Assembly (NCBI GenBank): GCA_964434345.1 | Contig: CAYSUY010000107.1 | Span: 1-13,975 of the forward strand | DNA: 13,975 nt | Source: CAIOSQ01 sp964434345 | GTDB lineage: Bacteria; Pseudomonadota; Alphaproteobacteria; CACIAM-22H2 | Direction of reading: 5' to 3' | Shown here: one piece after another, positions 7,355 through 13,975 of the stretch | Numbering within the stretch: position 1 is the stretch's first letter | How the letters are laid out: the number at the start of each line of letters is the position of its first letter | Made by a program: the position numbers and the translations under genes | Notes under the pieces: model-generated | The model's database searches: none | Seen by the model: only the letters and a program-made list of their open reading frames with translations | Told to the model about the DNA's origin: nothing

Positions 7355-8392
7355 TCAGGTCTTGAAGAAGCGGAGATAGCGAGCCTTGATCTGCTCGACC
7401 TCCTTTTCGACGGCGACGGGATCGTCCTTCATCAGCTTGATCTCGGACAGCGGCTTGCGCCCCGCCGGCTCCTTGACGCCAGGATGGAACGAGCGCATTC
7501 CGCCGACATCGACCGCGAGTTGCTGAGCCTCGAGGCTGAAGCTCCAGGCGTGGAAGAGGCGCGCGGCGTTGGGGTTGCGCGCGTTCTTCATCACGCCGGA
7601 CGGGCCGATGATCATCGGCGTGCCTTCGGTCGGATAGACGGCCGCGATCGGCGCACCGCGCGCCTGCTCCAGGAAGACCACGTATTCGTTGCCGTCCGCC
7701 ATCACCGGCCTTTCGCCCGCGATCACCTTGCGCGGCGGCTCGGTCGAGGACTGGACCTGCATGACCTGCTGGCCGGCGAGCTTTTCGAGGAAGTCCCAGC
7801 CGACGTCACGGCCGATCTGATAGGTCGCGGTCAGGATCGTGCCCGAATAGCCGGGATGCGCCTTCACCATCTTGCCGCGCCATTTCGGGTCGAGGAGATC
7901 GCGGAAGCTGCGCGGGGCCTCGGCGGCCGGCACCAGGTTGGTGTTGTAGGCGATGACGCTCGTCGAGGCGCGCATCGGCGCGTGGAAGCCCTCGGGATCG
8001 AACGAGCCTGCCGGATAGAGGCGCTGGACCTCCTCGGGCAGCGCCGGCGCGAGCCAGCCTTCGCGCTTCCAGAAGATGAAATGGGCCGCGTCGGAGCTGT
8101 TCACCGTGTCGACGTTGAAGATCCGGCTCGAGTATTCCTGGCCGATCTTCGAGAACTGCCGCTCGGCGCCGTTGCGTTCGACATGCACCTTGATCTCGGG
8201 ATAGCGGCGCTCGAACGCCTTGGCGAGGTCCTCGGCGACCTTGAGGTCGATCGAGGTGTAGTAGACCAGCTTGCCCTCCCGCTTGGCGGCGGCTTCCAGC
8301 TCGGGCGTTATCTTGTAGACCGGGGATTGCGCGCTGGCGCCGATCGCGCCGAGCGTGAGCGCCGCGACCGCGGCCAGGATCGTCGTCTTCAT
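7355..8392 (-). CDS. Periplasmic solute-binding protein of the ABC importer
   Basis: A 345-residue extracellular solute-binding protein of the AfuA/FbpA-like group. Residues 1-21 form a classical signal peptide (MKTTILAAVAALTLGAIGASA) with an Ala-x-Ala cleavage site before Q22. The mature part opens with KLVYYTSID, the first strand of a type II binding fold, followed by FERRYPEIKVHVER and the hinge-proximal SVIAYNTN and FRDLLDPKWRGK segments typical of this group. The tandem Tyr pair that binds iron in FbpA is absent: the equivalent segment appears to be N235-E-Y-V-V239. Ferric iron is therefore not the likely ligand, and family members of this fold also bind phosphorylated or organic solutes. 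A strong GGAGGA lies at 8402-8397, with a 4-nt spacer to the ATG. Its separate, unusually A-rich leader may raise its expression above that of the membrane and ATPase subunits. Confidence 0.9.
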   Translation of the reverse strand: MKTTILAAVAALTLGAIGASAQSPVYKITPELEAAAKREGKLVYYTSIDLKVAEDLAKAFERRYPEIKVHVERNGAERQFSKIGQEYSSRIFNVDTVNSSDAAHFIFWKREGWLAPALPEEVQRLYPAGSFDPEGFHAPMRASTSVIAYNTNLVPAAEAPRSFRDLLDPKWRGKMVKAHPGYSGTILTATYQIGRDVGWDFLEKLAGQQVMQVQSSTEPPRKVIAGERPVMADGNEYVVFLEQARGAPIAAVYPTEGTPMIIGPSGVMKNARNPNAARLFHAWSFSLEAQQLAVDVGGMRSFHPGVKEPAGRKPLSEIKLMKDDPVAVEKEVEQIKARYLRFFKT

Positions 8393-8429
8393 CGGGTCCT
8401 CCGTTTTCGTTTTCGTTCTTGGTTTTCGT
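8393..8429 (-). promoter_or_regulatory. A-rich, repeat-like leader and strong ribosome-binding site of the binding-protein gene
   Basis: Read on the minus strand, this segment carries three GAAAAC units (two adjacent, one 8 bp further upstream) running into GGAGGA at 8402-8397. It is strikingly low in GC for this window. A-rich unstructured leaders next to a strong Shine-Dalgarno commonly favour high translation, which would suit a binding protein needed in excess. A role in RNA processing or a weak internal promoter is possible. I see no hairpin. Confidence 0.35.
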
Positions 8430-8446
8430 ATGCGATCGCGCGGGAT

Positions 8447-9495
<1,049 letters not shown>

Positions 9496-9499
<4 letters not shown>

Positions 9500-10185
9500 G
9501 CGACCTCCGAGCCGGAGACGGGATCCGCAGGGACGCGGCGGCGCGATCCCCCGGCGGCGACGTGGGCGCGCAGTGCGGCGCTCGCGGCGGCGGAATCGCG
9601 CGCCGCGAGCGCATCGACGATGCGGCGATGCTCGATGTTCGACACCGCGAGGCCGCCGCCGCGCAGGAGGCCATTGCGGCGCACCGTGTGGAGCTCGTTC
9701 GTCAGGCGACGATACATCTCGGTGAGCCGGCCGTTTCCGGCCATTTCGAAGATACGCAGGTGGAAGCGCAGATTGAGCGGGAAGTAGCGGTCGAAATGTT
9801 CCGGGGCGAGGCAGAGATCGAGGTCGTCGACATAGCCGCGCAACTCGGCGATCTCGGGCTCGGAAATGCGTGGAGCGAGGAGGGTGCCGGCCAGCCCCTC
9901 CAACTGCTCGCGGATCACGTACATTTCGCGCGCCTCGGCCTCGCTGACGACGCGCACGAAGGCGCCGCGGTTCTTCTCGATGCGCACGAGCCCCGCCGCT
10001 TCGAGCGCGCGCAGCGCCTCGCGCACCGAGGAGCGTCCGACGCCGAGCCGTTCGGCGACGGCGACTTCCTTGATCTGCTGGCCCGCGTCGAGTTCGCCCG
10101 TGAGGATCATGCGCAGCACCTCGCCCTCGACCAGCGTCGAGAGCGACGTGCTGCGGACCAGGGCGATCGCGGCGGGCGCGTCCAT
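9496..10185 (-). CDS. GntR family transcriptional regulator, FadR/FCD subfamily
   Basis: A 229-residue one-component regulator. The N-terminal winged helix-turn-helix spans about 14-78: LVEGEVLRMILTGEL leads into the HTH (VAVAERLGVGRSSVREALRALEAAG, about 41-65), and the wing is KNRGAFV (71-77). The C-terminal all-helical FCD ligand domain (about 86-212) has probable metal/effector residues N138 and H142 (LNLRFH), H187 (IEHRRI) and H208 (RAHV). The first metal position is Asn where many FCD proteins have Asp. FCD regulators typically sense carboxylates or sugar acids and release their operator on binding. Its position inside a catabolic operon suggests an autoregulated repressor responding to the imported substrate or an intermediate. 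The start at 10185 lies 8 bp after the crotonase stop. Upstream in-frame starts would overlap that gene in another frame. Confidence 0.92.
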
Positions 10186-10193
10186 CGCGCGTC

Positions 10194-10979
10194 TCAGGTG
10201 CCCGTGAATTGCGGCTTGCGCTTCTCCATGAACGCCTTGCGACCCTCGCGGTAGTCGTTGCTCGCGAAGCATGCCGCGACCATGGCGTCGCAGGCCGCGA
10301 CATCGTGATCGGCCTGATCCTTCAGGATCTCGACGGTGGAGTGCTTGATGGTCGCGATGGTCAGCGGCGCGTTGTCCGCGATCGTGTTGGCGACGCCCAT
10401 GACCGTGGTCTCGAGCGCGTCGTCCGCGATCACCGCATTGACCATGTTCCAGCGCAGCGCCTCCGCCGCGTTGACCTGGCGCGCGGTGAAGAAGATCTCC
10501 TTTGTCGCCACCGGACCGATCGTCTCGATGTAGCGCCGCAGCCCCTTGTAGCCGTAGCCGAGGCCCAGCTTCGCGGCGGGAAGCGCGAAGCGCGACCCTT
10601 CGGTGGCGTAACGCATGTCGCAGCAGATCGCGAGGTTGAGCCCGCCGCCGATGCAATAGCCGCGGATCATCGCGATGGTCGGCTTCGGAAACCGGTAGAT
10701 CCGGCCATAGACCTTCTCGACCAGCGCATTGTAGCGCTGCACCGCCTCCTCCGACGCACGCTCGCTTTCGAATTTCGAGATGTCGGCGCCGGACACGAAG
10801 GCCTTGCCGCCGGCGCCGGTCAGGACGACGACCCGTATCTCGGGGTCGCTCTCGAAGGAATCGAGGATGCGCTCGGCGGCTTCCCACATCTCGAAGGAGA
10901 CGGCGTTGTGCTTCTCCGGATTGTTGAAGGTCATGATGCCGACGCGGCCCTGCCGCTCGGAAAGCATCTTCTCGGTCAT
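10194..10979 (-). CDS. Enoyl-CoA hydratase/isomerase (crotonase) family protein lacking the hydratase Glu pair
   Basis: A 261-residue crotonase-fold protein. The first oxyanion-hole and CoA-binding segment is FVSGADISKF (61-70). The second is GYCIGGGLNLAICCD (107-121), and the family opening MTFNNPEKHNAVSFEMW is clear. Aligned by spacing to rat mitochondrial enoyl-CoA hydratase, catalytic Glu144 is replaced by N115 (GGGLNLA) and Glu164 by A135 (LPAAKLG). Oxyanion geometry and thioester binding therefore look intact, but the water-activating pair is missing. Other reactions of the superfamily, such as isomerisation, C-C bond cleavage or thioester chemistry, are possible, using residues I cannot assign. 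It lies 16 bp downstream of the CoA-transferase stop and 8 bp upstream of the regulator. A CoA-thioester substrate made by the upstream transferase is the natural inference. Confidence 0.9.
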   Translation of the reverse strand: MTEKMLSERQGRVGIMTFNNPEKHNAVSFEMWEAAERILDSFESDPEIRVVVLTGAGGKAFVSGADISKFESERASEEAVQRYNALVEKVYGRIYRFPKPTIAMIRGYCIGGGLNLAICCDMRYATEGSRFALPAAKLGLGYGYKGLRRYIETIGPVATKEIFFTARQVNAAEALRWNMVNAVIADDALETTVMGVANTIADNAPLTIATIKHSTVEILKDQADHDVAACDAMVAACFASNDYREGRKAFMEKRKPQFTGT

Positions 10980-10995
10980 GAATCGTCTCCTGGTG

Positions 10996-12180
10996 TCAGA
11001 TCGTGCCGGCGGCGCGCAACGCCGCGATCTCGTCCGGCGACACGCCGAACTCGGCGAGGATTTCCTCGTTATGGGCCCCGCGGCCGGGCGGCGGTGCGGC
11101 GAGCCGCGATGGCGTGCGGCCGAGGCGGAAGGGCTGTGCCATCAGCGACATGTCGCTGCCCTCGACTGCCGCGGCGACGCCGAGATGCGCGATCTGAGGA
11201 TCGGCGAACATCTGTGCGACGTCGTAGATCGGTCCGCATGGGACGCCCGCCGCGTTCATCCGCTCCACCCATGCGGCGGTGGTCTCGGTGAGGAAGATCT
11301 CCTGCAGCCTGGCGTTGAGGGCGTCGCGGTTGCGCGACCGCAGCGCGGCGGTCGCGTAGTCGGGATGGGCGATGAGCTCGTCCGCGCCCATCGTGCGCAT
11401 GCAGCGTTCCCAGATCGACTGGCCGGTGGTGGCGAGGTTGAGATAGCCGTCGCGGGTCCTGAACACGCCGGTCGGGATCGAGGTCGGGTGGTTGTTGCCC
11501 GCCTGCTTCGCGACCTCGCCATGGACGAGATAGCGCGCGGCCTGGAAGTCGAGCATGAAGGCCTGTGCCTGGAGCAGGGATGTCTGCACCCACTGGCCCT
11601 CGCCGGAGCTCTCGCGTTCGAGTAGCGCCGTGAGGATGCCGAGCGCACAGAACAGGCCGGCGGTCAGGTCTGCGAGGGGGATCCCCGCACGCACCGGCCC
11701 CTGGCCTGGCAGGCCGGTGATGGACATGAGCCCGCCCATGCCCTGGGCGATCTGGTCGAAGCCCGGTCGCTTGGCATAGGGGCCGTCCTGTCCGAACCCG
11801 GAGATGCTCGCGTAGACGATGCGCGGGTTGATCTTGCGGAGGTCCGCATAGGCGATCCCGAGCCGGTCCTTCACGTCGGGCCGGAAATTCTCGACCACCA
11901 CGTCGGCGCGCGCCGCCATGCGCCGGAACAGGGCGATCCCCGCCTCCGACTTCAGGTCGAGCGTCAGGGAGCGCTTGTTCCGGTGGAGGTTCATGAAGTC
12001 GGCGCCGTCGCGTGGCCCGCCCATCGGGTCGGATTCCTCGAGATGCGCCGGCATCTCGATCTTGACGACGTTGGCGCCCCAATCCGCGAGTTGCCGGACC
12101 GCCGTGGGGCCAGACCGCACGCGAGTGAGGTCGAGGACCGTGAAGCGCTCGAGCGCCGCGGAAGCCTTTGGCACGGTCAT
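10996..12180 (-). CDS. Family III CoA-transferase (CaiB/BaiF type)
   Basis: A 394-residue family III CoA-transferase, which moves CoA from a donor thioester (often succinyl-CoA) to a carboxylate acceptor through an aspartyl-CoA anhydride intermediate. The opening is VLDLTRVRSGPTAVRQLADWGANVVKIE, followed by the NLHRNKRSLTLDLKS segment (64-78) and the ENFRPD motif (97-102). The catalytic Asp is D171 in IPLADLTAGLFCALGIL, aligned with Asp169 of formyl-CoA transferase. The C-terminal GPIYDVAQMFADPQI segment is also typical. Proteins of this family form interlocked dimers in the cytosol. The ATG at 12180 is the first gene of the operon; the frame stays open further upstream, but into promoter DNA and the divergent pntAA, so longer starts are rejected. 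It probably activates the imported acid or a metabolite of it; donor and acceptor cannot be read from sequence. Confidence 0.92.
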   Translation of the reverse strand: MTVPKASAALERFTVLDLTRVRSGPTAVRQLADWGANVVKIEMPAHLEESDPMGGPRDGADFMNLHRNKRSLTLDLKSEAGIALFRRMAARADVVVENFRPDVKDRLGIAYADLRKINPRIVYASISGFGQDGPYAKRPGFDQIAQGMGGLMSITGLPGQGPVRAGIPLADLTAGLFCALGILTALLERESSGEGQWVQTSLLQAQAFMLDFQAARYLVHGEVAKQAGNNHPTSIPTGVFRTRDGYLNLATTGQSIWERCMRTMGADELIAHPDYATAALRSRNRDALNARLQEIFLTETTAAWVERMNAAGVPCGPIYDVAQMFADPQIAHLGVAAAVEGSDMSLMAQPFRLGRTPSRLAAPPPGRGAHNEEILAEFGVSPDEIAALRAAGTI

Positions 12181-12234
12181 GGTGGTGATTTCCCCGGAGA
12201 ATTGGACACGGCATATCCCTGGCCGATTGCGGGT

Positions 12235-12263
12235 AGGCTGTTGCCGATTGTCGACAAAGTCAA
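12235..12263 (-). promoter_or_regulatory. Putative promoter of the eight-gene catabolic operon
   Basis: On the minus strand TTGACT (12263-12258) matches five of six -35 consensus positions. The best -10 at a 17-nt spacing is CAGCCT (12240-12235), which is poor, so this promoter may be weak or need activation. Transcription would begin about 45-50 nt before the CoA-transferase ATG. The candidate operator fills the first part of the spacer. Confidence 0.4.
12248..12257. promoter_or_regulatory. Candidate GntR/FCD operator palindrome
   Basis: TTGTCGACAA is a perfect 10-bp palindrome with the GT...AC core common in operators of FadR/FCD regulators. It directly abuts the predicted -35 of the operon, a position where bound repressor would block RNA polymerase. 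The operon encodes one such regulator, so autoregulation is the simplest reading. An octamer GCCGATTG occurs at 12243-12250, overlapping the palindrome, and again 21 bp away at 12222-12229, about two helical turns. It may mark a second half-site. Confidence 0.5.
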
Positions 12264-12349
12264 GCATCCGGCGCGTCGGAATGTCGCAGGGCGTGGCCAG
12301 CGCCGGTACCCGCACGAAGGGCCGGATGGAGCGCGGGATGGGCGGAGAC

Positions 12350-12378
12350 TTGGCAAGCGCCTGGAGAACGGGCATTTT
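12350..12378 (+). promoter_or_regulatory. Putative promoter for pntAA-pntAB
   Basis: TTGGCA (12350-12355) is followed after 17 nt by CATTTT (12373-12378). Transcription would start near 12385, giving a leader of about 45 nt that contains GGAG at 12417-12420, 10 nt before the ATG. The -10 is only a partial match. The rest of the 250-bp divergent region (12181-12430) shows no convincing small gene. Confidence 0.3.
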
Positions 12379-12430
12379 CGGCGGTGGACCCTGACAGTCG
12401 GCAGTTTGGCCGGCGCGGAGCGGATCACGC

Positions 12431-13606
12431 ATGAAACTCGCCATTCCTCGCGAACGCCGCGCCCATGAGCGCCGCGTCGCCGCGACCCCGGACACCGTCA
12501 AGCGCCTGAAGGCGCTGGGGCTCGACATCGTCGTCGAGAGCGGCGCCGGTGCCGGCGTGTCTGTCTCCGACGACGCCTATGTGGCGGCTGGAGCAACGGT
12601 GGCCGCGGATTACGTGGCCGCTGTCAGCGACGCCGATATCGTCCTCAAGGTCGCGCGGCCGACCGGTGCCGAGGACGGGCTGGACGAGATCGCGCCCCTG
12701 AAGCGCGGCGCTGTCCTGCTCGCCATGCTCGATCCCTACCGCAACAAGCCGCAGGTCGCCGAACTCGCCGCGCGCGGCGTCGCGGCCTTCTCGATGGAGC
12801 TGGTCCCGCGCATCACCCGCGCCCAGGCGATGGATGTGCTCTCGAGCCAGGCCAATCTCGCGGGCTACAAGGCGGTGCTCGACGCCGCTGGCGAGTTCGG
12901 CCGCGCCTTTCCCATGATGATGACCGCCGCTGGGACGATCCCGCCGGCGAAGGTCATGGTCATGGGGGCTGGCGTCGCGGGGCTGCAGGCCATCGCGACG
13001 GCCCGTCGCCTCGGCGCGGTCGTCTGTGCCACCGATGTCCGTCTCGCCGCGAAGGAACAGGTCGAATCGCTCGGCGGCACCTTCGTGATGGTCGACGACG
13101 AGGAGGCCCGACAGGCCGAGACCTCCGGCGGCTACGCCAAGGAGATGTCGGACGCCTACAAGAAGAAGCAGGCGGCGCTGATCGCGGAGACGATCCGCAA
13201 GCAGGACATCGTGATCTGCACCGCGCTGATCCCGGGGCGGCCGGCGCCGCGCCTGGTCAGCGACGAGATGGTCGCCTCGATGAAGCCGGGCTCGGTGATC
13301 GTCGATCTGGCGGTCGAGACCGGCGGCAATTGCGAGGGTTCGGTCGCGGGCGAGATCGTCGTGCGTCACGGCGTGCGCATCGTCGGTCACGCGAACGTGC
13401 CCAGCCGCGTCGCGGTGGATGCCTCGCAGCTCTATGCCAAGAACCTGCTCAGCCTCGTCCAGCTGATCGTCGGCAAGGACGGCGCGCTCAAGATCGACCG
13501 CGAGGACGAGATCGTCAAAGGCGCGCTGCTGTCGATCGACGGCGCGATCGTGCATCCGAATTTCGTGCCGCCGCCGGCTCCGCCGTCGGCGCCGACAACG
13601 CTCTGA
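12431..13606 (+). CDS. pntAA: Proton-translocating NAD(P)+ transhydrogenase, alpha subunit part 1 (NAD(H)-binding domain I)
   Basis: A 391-residue soluble NAD(H)-binding subunit of the proton-pumping Re/Si-specific transhydrogenase, which uses the proton-motive force to drive hydride transfer from NADH to NADP+. The numbering matches Rhodospirillum rubrum domain I closely: R127, Q132, D135 and S138 of the nucleotide site are all present in PRITRAQAMDVLSSQ. The second half of the cleft has GAGVAGLQA (179-187), the ribose-binding D202 in CATDVR and the mobile-loop Tyr Y235 in SGGYAKEMS. The sequence ends in a short Pro/Ala-rich tail after HPNFVP, so domain II is not fused. That split arrangement is typical of alphaproteobacteria. 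GGAG lies at 12417-12420. The gene diverges from the catabolic operon and is most likely independent of it, with a housekeeping role in NADPH supply. Confidence 0.96.
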   Translation: MKLAIPRERRAHERRVAATPDTVKRLKALGLDIVVESGAGAGVSVSDDAYVAAGATVAADYVAAVSDADIVLKVARPTGAEDGLDEIAPLKRGAVLLAMLDPYRNKPQVAELAARGVAAFSMELVPRITRAQAMDVLSSQANLAGYKAVLDAAGEFGRAFPMMMTAAGTIPPAKVMVMGAGVAGLQAIATARRLGAVVCATDVRLAAKEQVESLGGTFVMVDDEEARQAETSGGYAKEMSDAYKKKQAALIAETIRKQDIVICTALIPGRPAPRLVSDEMVASMKPGSVIVDLAVETGGNCEGSVAGEIVVRHGVRIVGHANVPSRVAVDASQLYAKNLLSLVQLIVGKDGALKIDREDEIVKGALLSIDGAIVHPNFVPPPAPPSAPTTL

Positions 13607-13615
13607 GGTCCGGCC

Positions 13616-13975
13616 ATGGCGTCAACCGAGATCACCCAGTCCGCAGCCCAGCTCGCGACCGACGCGGCCGCCCTGGCCGGCAAGGCCCAGGCGCTCGCCG
13701 AGCATGCCGCGCGCGCGCAGCAGGCCGCGTCCGGCGGCGACGAGATGCTGGCGATGTTCCTGACCGTGTTCGTGCTGGCGGTCTTCGTCGGCTACTACGT
13801 GGTCTGGCGGGTCACCCCGGCGCTGCATTCACCGCTGATGGCGGTCACCAACGCGATCAGCTCGGTGATCATCGTCGGGGCGCTGCTCGCCGCCGGCGCC
13901 TCGGCGGTCGGCTTCAGCCAGGCGATGGGGTTCCTCGCCATCGTGCTCGCCAGCGTCAATATCGTCGGCGGCTTC
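13616..13975 (+). CDS. pntAB: Proton-translocating NAD(P)+ transhydrogenase, alpha subunit part 2 (membrane), 3' end outside the window
   Basis: The first 120 codons are present and the frame is still open at the window edge. An Ala-rich, probably helical N-terminal stretch (about 1-42) precedes three hydrophobic segments, at about 46-64 (MFLTVFVLAVFVGYYVVW), 79-97 (NAISSVIIVGALLAAGAS) and 103 onward. The link VTPALHSPLMAVTNAISSVIIVGAL is characteristic of PntAB/domain II, which forms part of the proton channel with PntB. It starts 9 bp after the pntAA stop, with GAGG at 13605-13608 overlapping that stop, so the two are cotranscribed. pntB is expected just beyond the window. Confidence 0.93.
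   Translation, partial: MASTEITQSAAQLATDAAALAGKAQALAEHAARAQQAASGGDEMLAMFLTVFVLAVFVGYYVVWRVTPALHSPLMAVTNAISSVIIVGALLAAGASAVGFSQAMGFLAIVLASVNIVGGF

Noticed and set aside
9500..10303. Upstream extension of the ATPase frame to a start at 10303, suggesting a large fusion protein.
   Set aside because: The extra 268 codons are an out-of-frame shadow of the GntR and crotonase genes; ABC ATPases of this type begin at the MTHLRLEGLSKSF segment, and the ATGA overlap gives a natural start.
10186..10887. Extension of the GntR frame to a start at 10887.
   Set aside because: It overlaps almost the whole crotonase gene in another frame and is Arg/Gly/His-rich. The winged helix begins shortly after the ATG at 10185.
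12181..12528. Extension of the CoA-transferase frame to a start at 12528, and small open frames within 12181-12430.
   Set aside because: They run through the divergent control region and into pntAA, are Arg/Pro/Ser-rich, and lack ribosome-binding sites. Family III transferases start near the VLDLTR strand, matching the ATG at 12180.
12425..13555. Minus-strand open frame of about 376 codons opposite pntAA.
   Set aside because: Its His/Asp/Arg/Gly-rich translation matches no family, and the plus strand encodes pntAA with all expected site residues.

Overview
The window is high-GC, densely packed DNA. It most likely comes from an alphaproteobacterium, plausibly a Rhodospirillales-type environmental species. 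The evidence is strong G/C bias at third codon positions, a split proton-translocating transhydrogenase (pntAA followed by a separate pntAB), an alphaproteobacterial-style acyl-CoA synthetase N-terminus, and a catabolic cluster of CoA-transferase, crotonase, MmgE/PrpD and SDR genes. This taxonomic reading rests on gene style only. There are no tRNA, rRNA, CRISPR or insertion-sequence genes, and no gene-free stretch longer than 300 bases.

Layout. The left edge (1-103, minus) is the start of an AMP-forming acyl-CoA synthetase. It diverges from a plus-strand pair: an M3 oligoendopeptidase (195-2006) and an ABC1/UbiB-family kinase-like protein (2014-3360). That pair converges on a long minus-strand operon. 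The roughly 100-bp gap between them is filled by one imperfect palindrome (3357-3462) whose outer ends contain both stop codons. It probably acts as a bidirectional terminator.

The centre (12180 down to 3459, minus) is a compact eight-gene operon. In transcription order it encodes a family III (CaiB/BaiF) CoA-transferase, a crotonase-fold protein, a GntR/FCD regulator, an ABC ATPase, a periplasmic binding protein, a fused two-domain permease, an MmgE/PrpD protein and an SDR. Gaps are 4-55 bp, and one junction is a 4-bp ATGA overlap. I read it as a substrate-inducible uptake-and-catabolism unit: the ABC system imports an unknown organic acid, the CoA-transferase activates it or an intermediate, and the other enzymes process it. 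A perfect 10-bp palindrome directly behind the predicted -35 box of the first gene is a good operator candidate for the operon's own GntR regulator. Two of the enzymes lack the residues that define their families' standard chemistry. The SDR has lost Asn, Ser and Tyr of its tetrad, and the crotonase has lost both catalytic Glu. The CoA-transferase Asp and the MmgE/PrpD conserved residues are intact. The chemistry may therefore be non-standard, and the substrate cannot be named from sequence.

The right edge (12431-13975, plus) is a housekeeping module, pntAA and the start of pntAB, diverging from the operon across a 250-bp control region.
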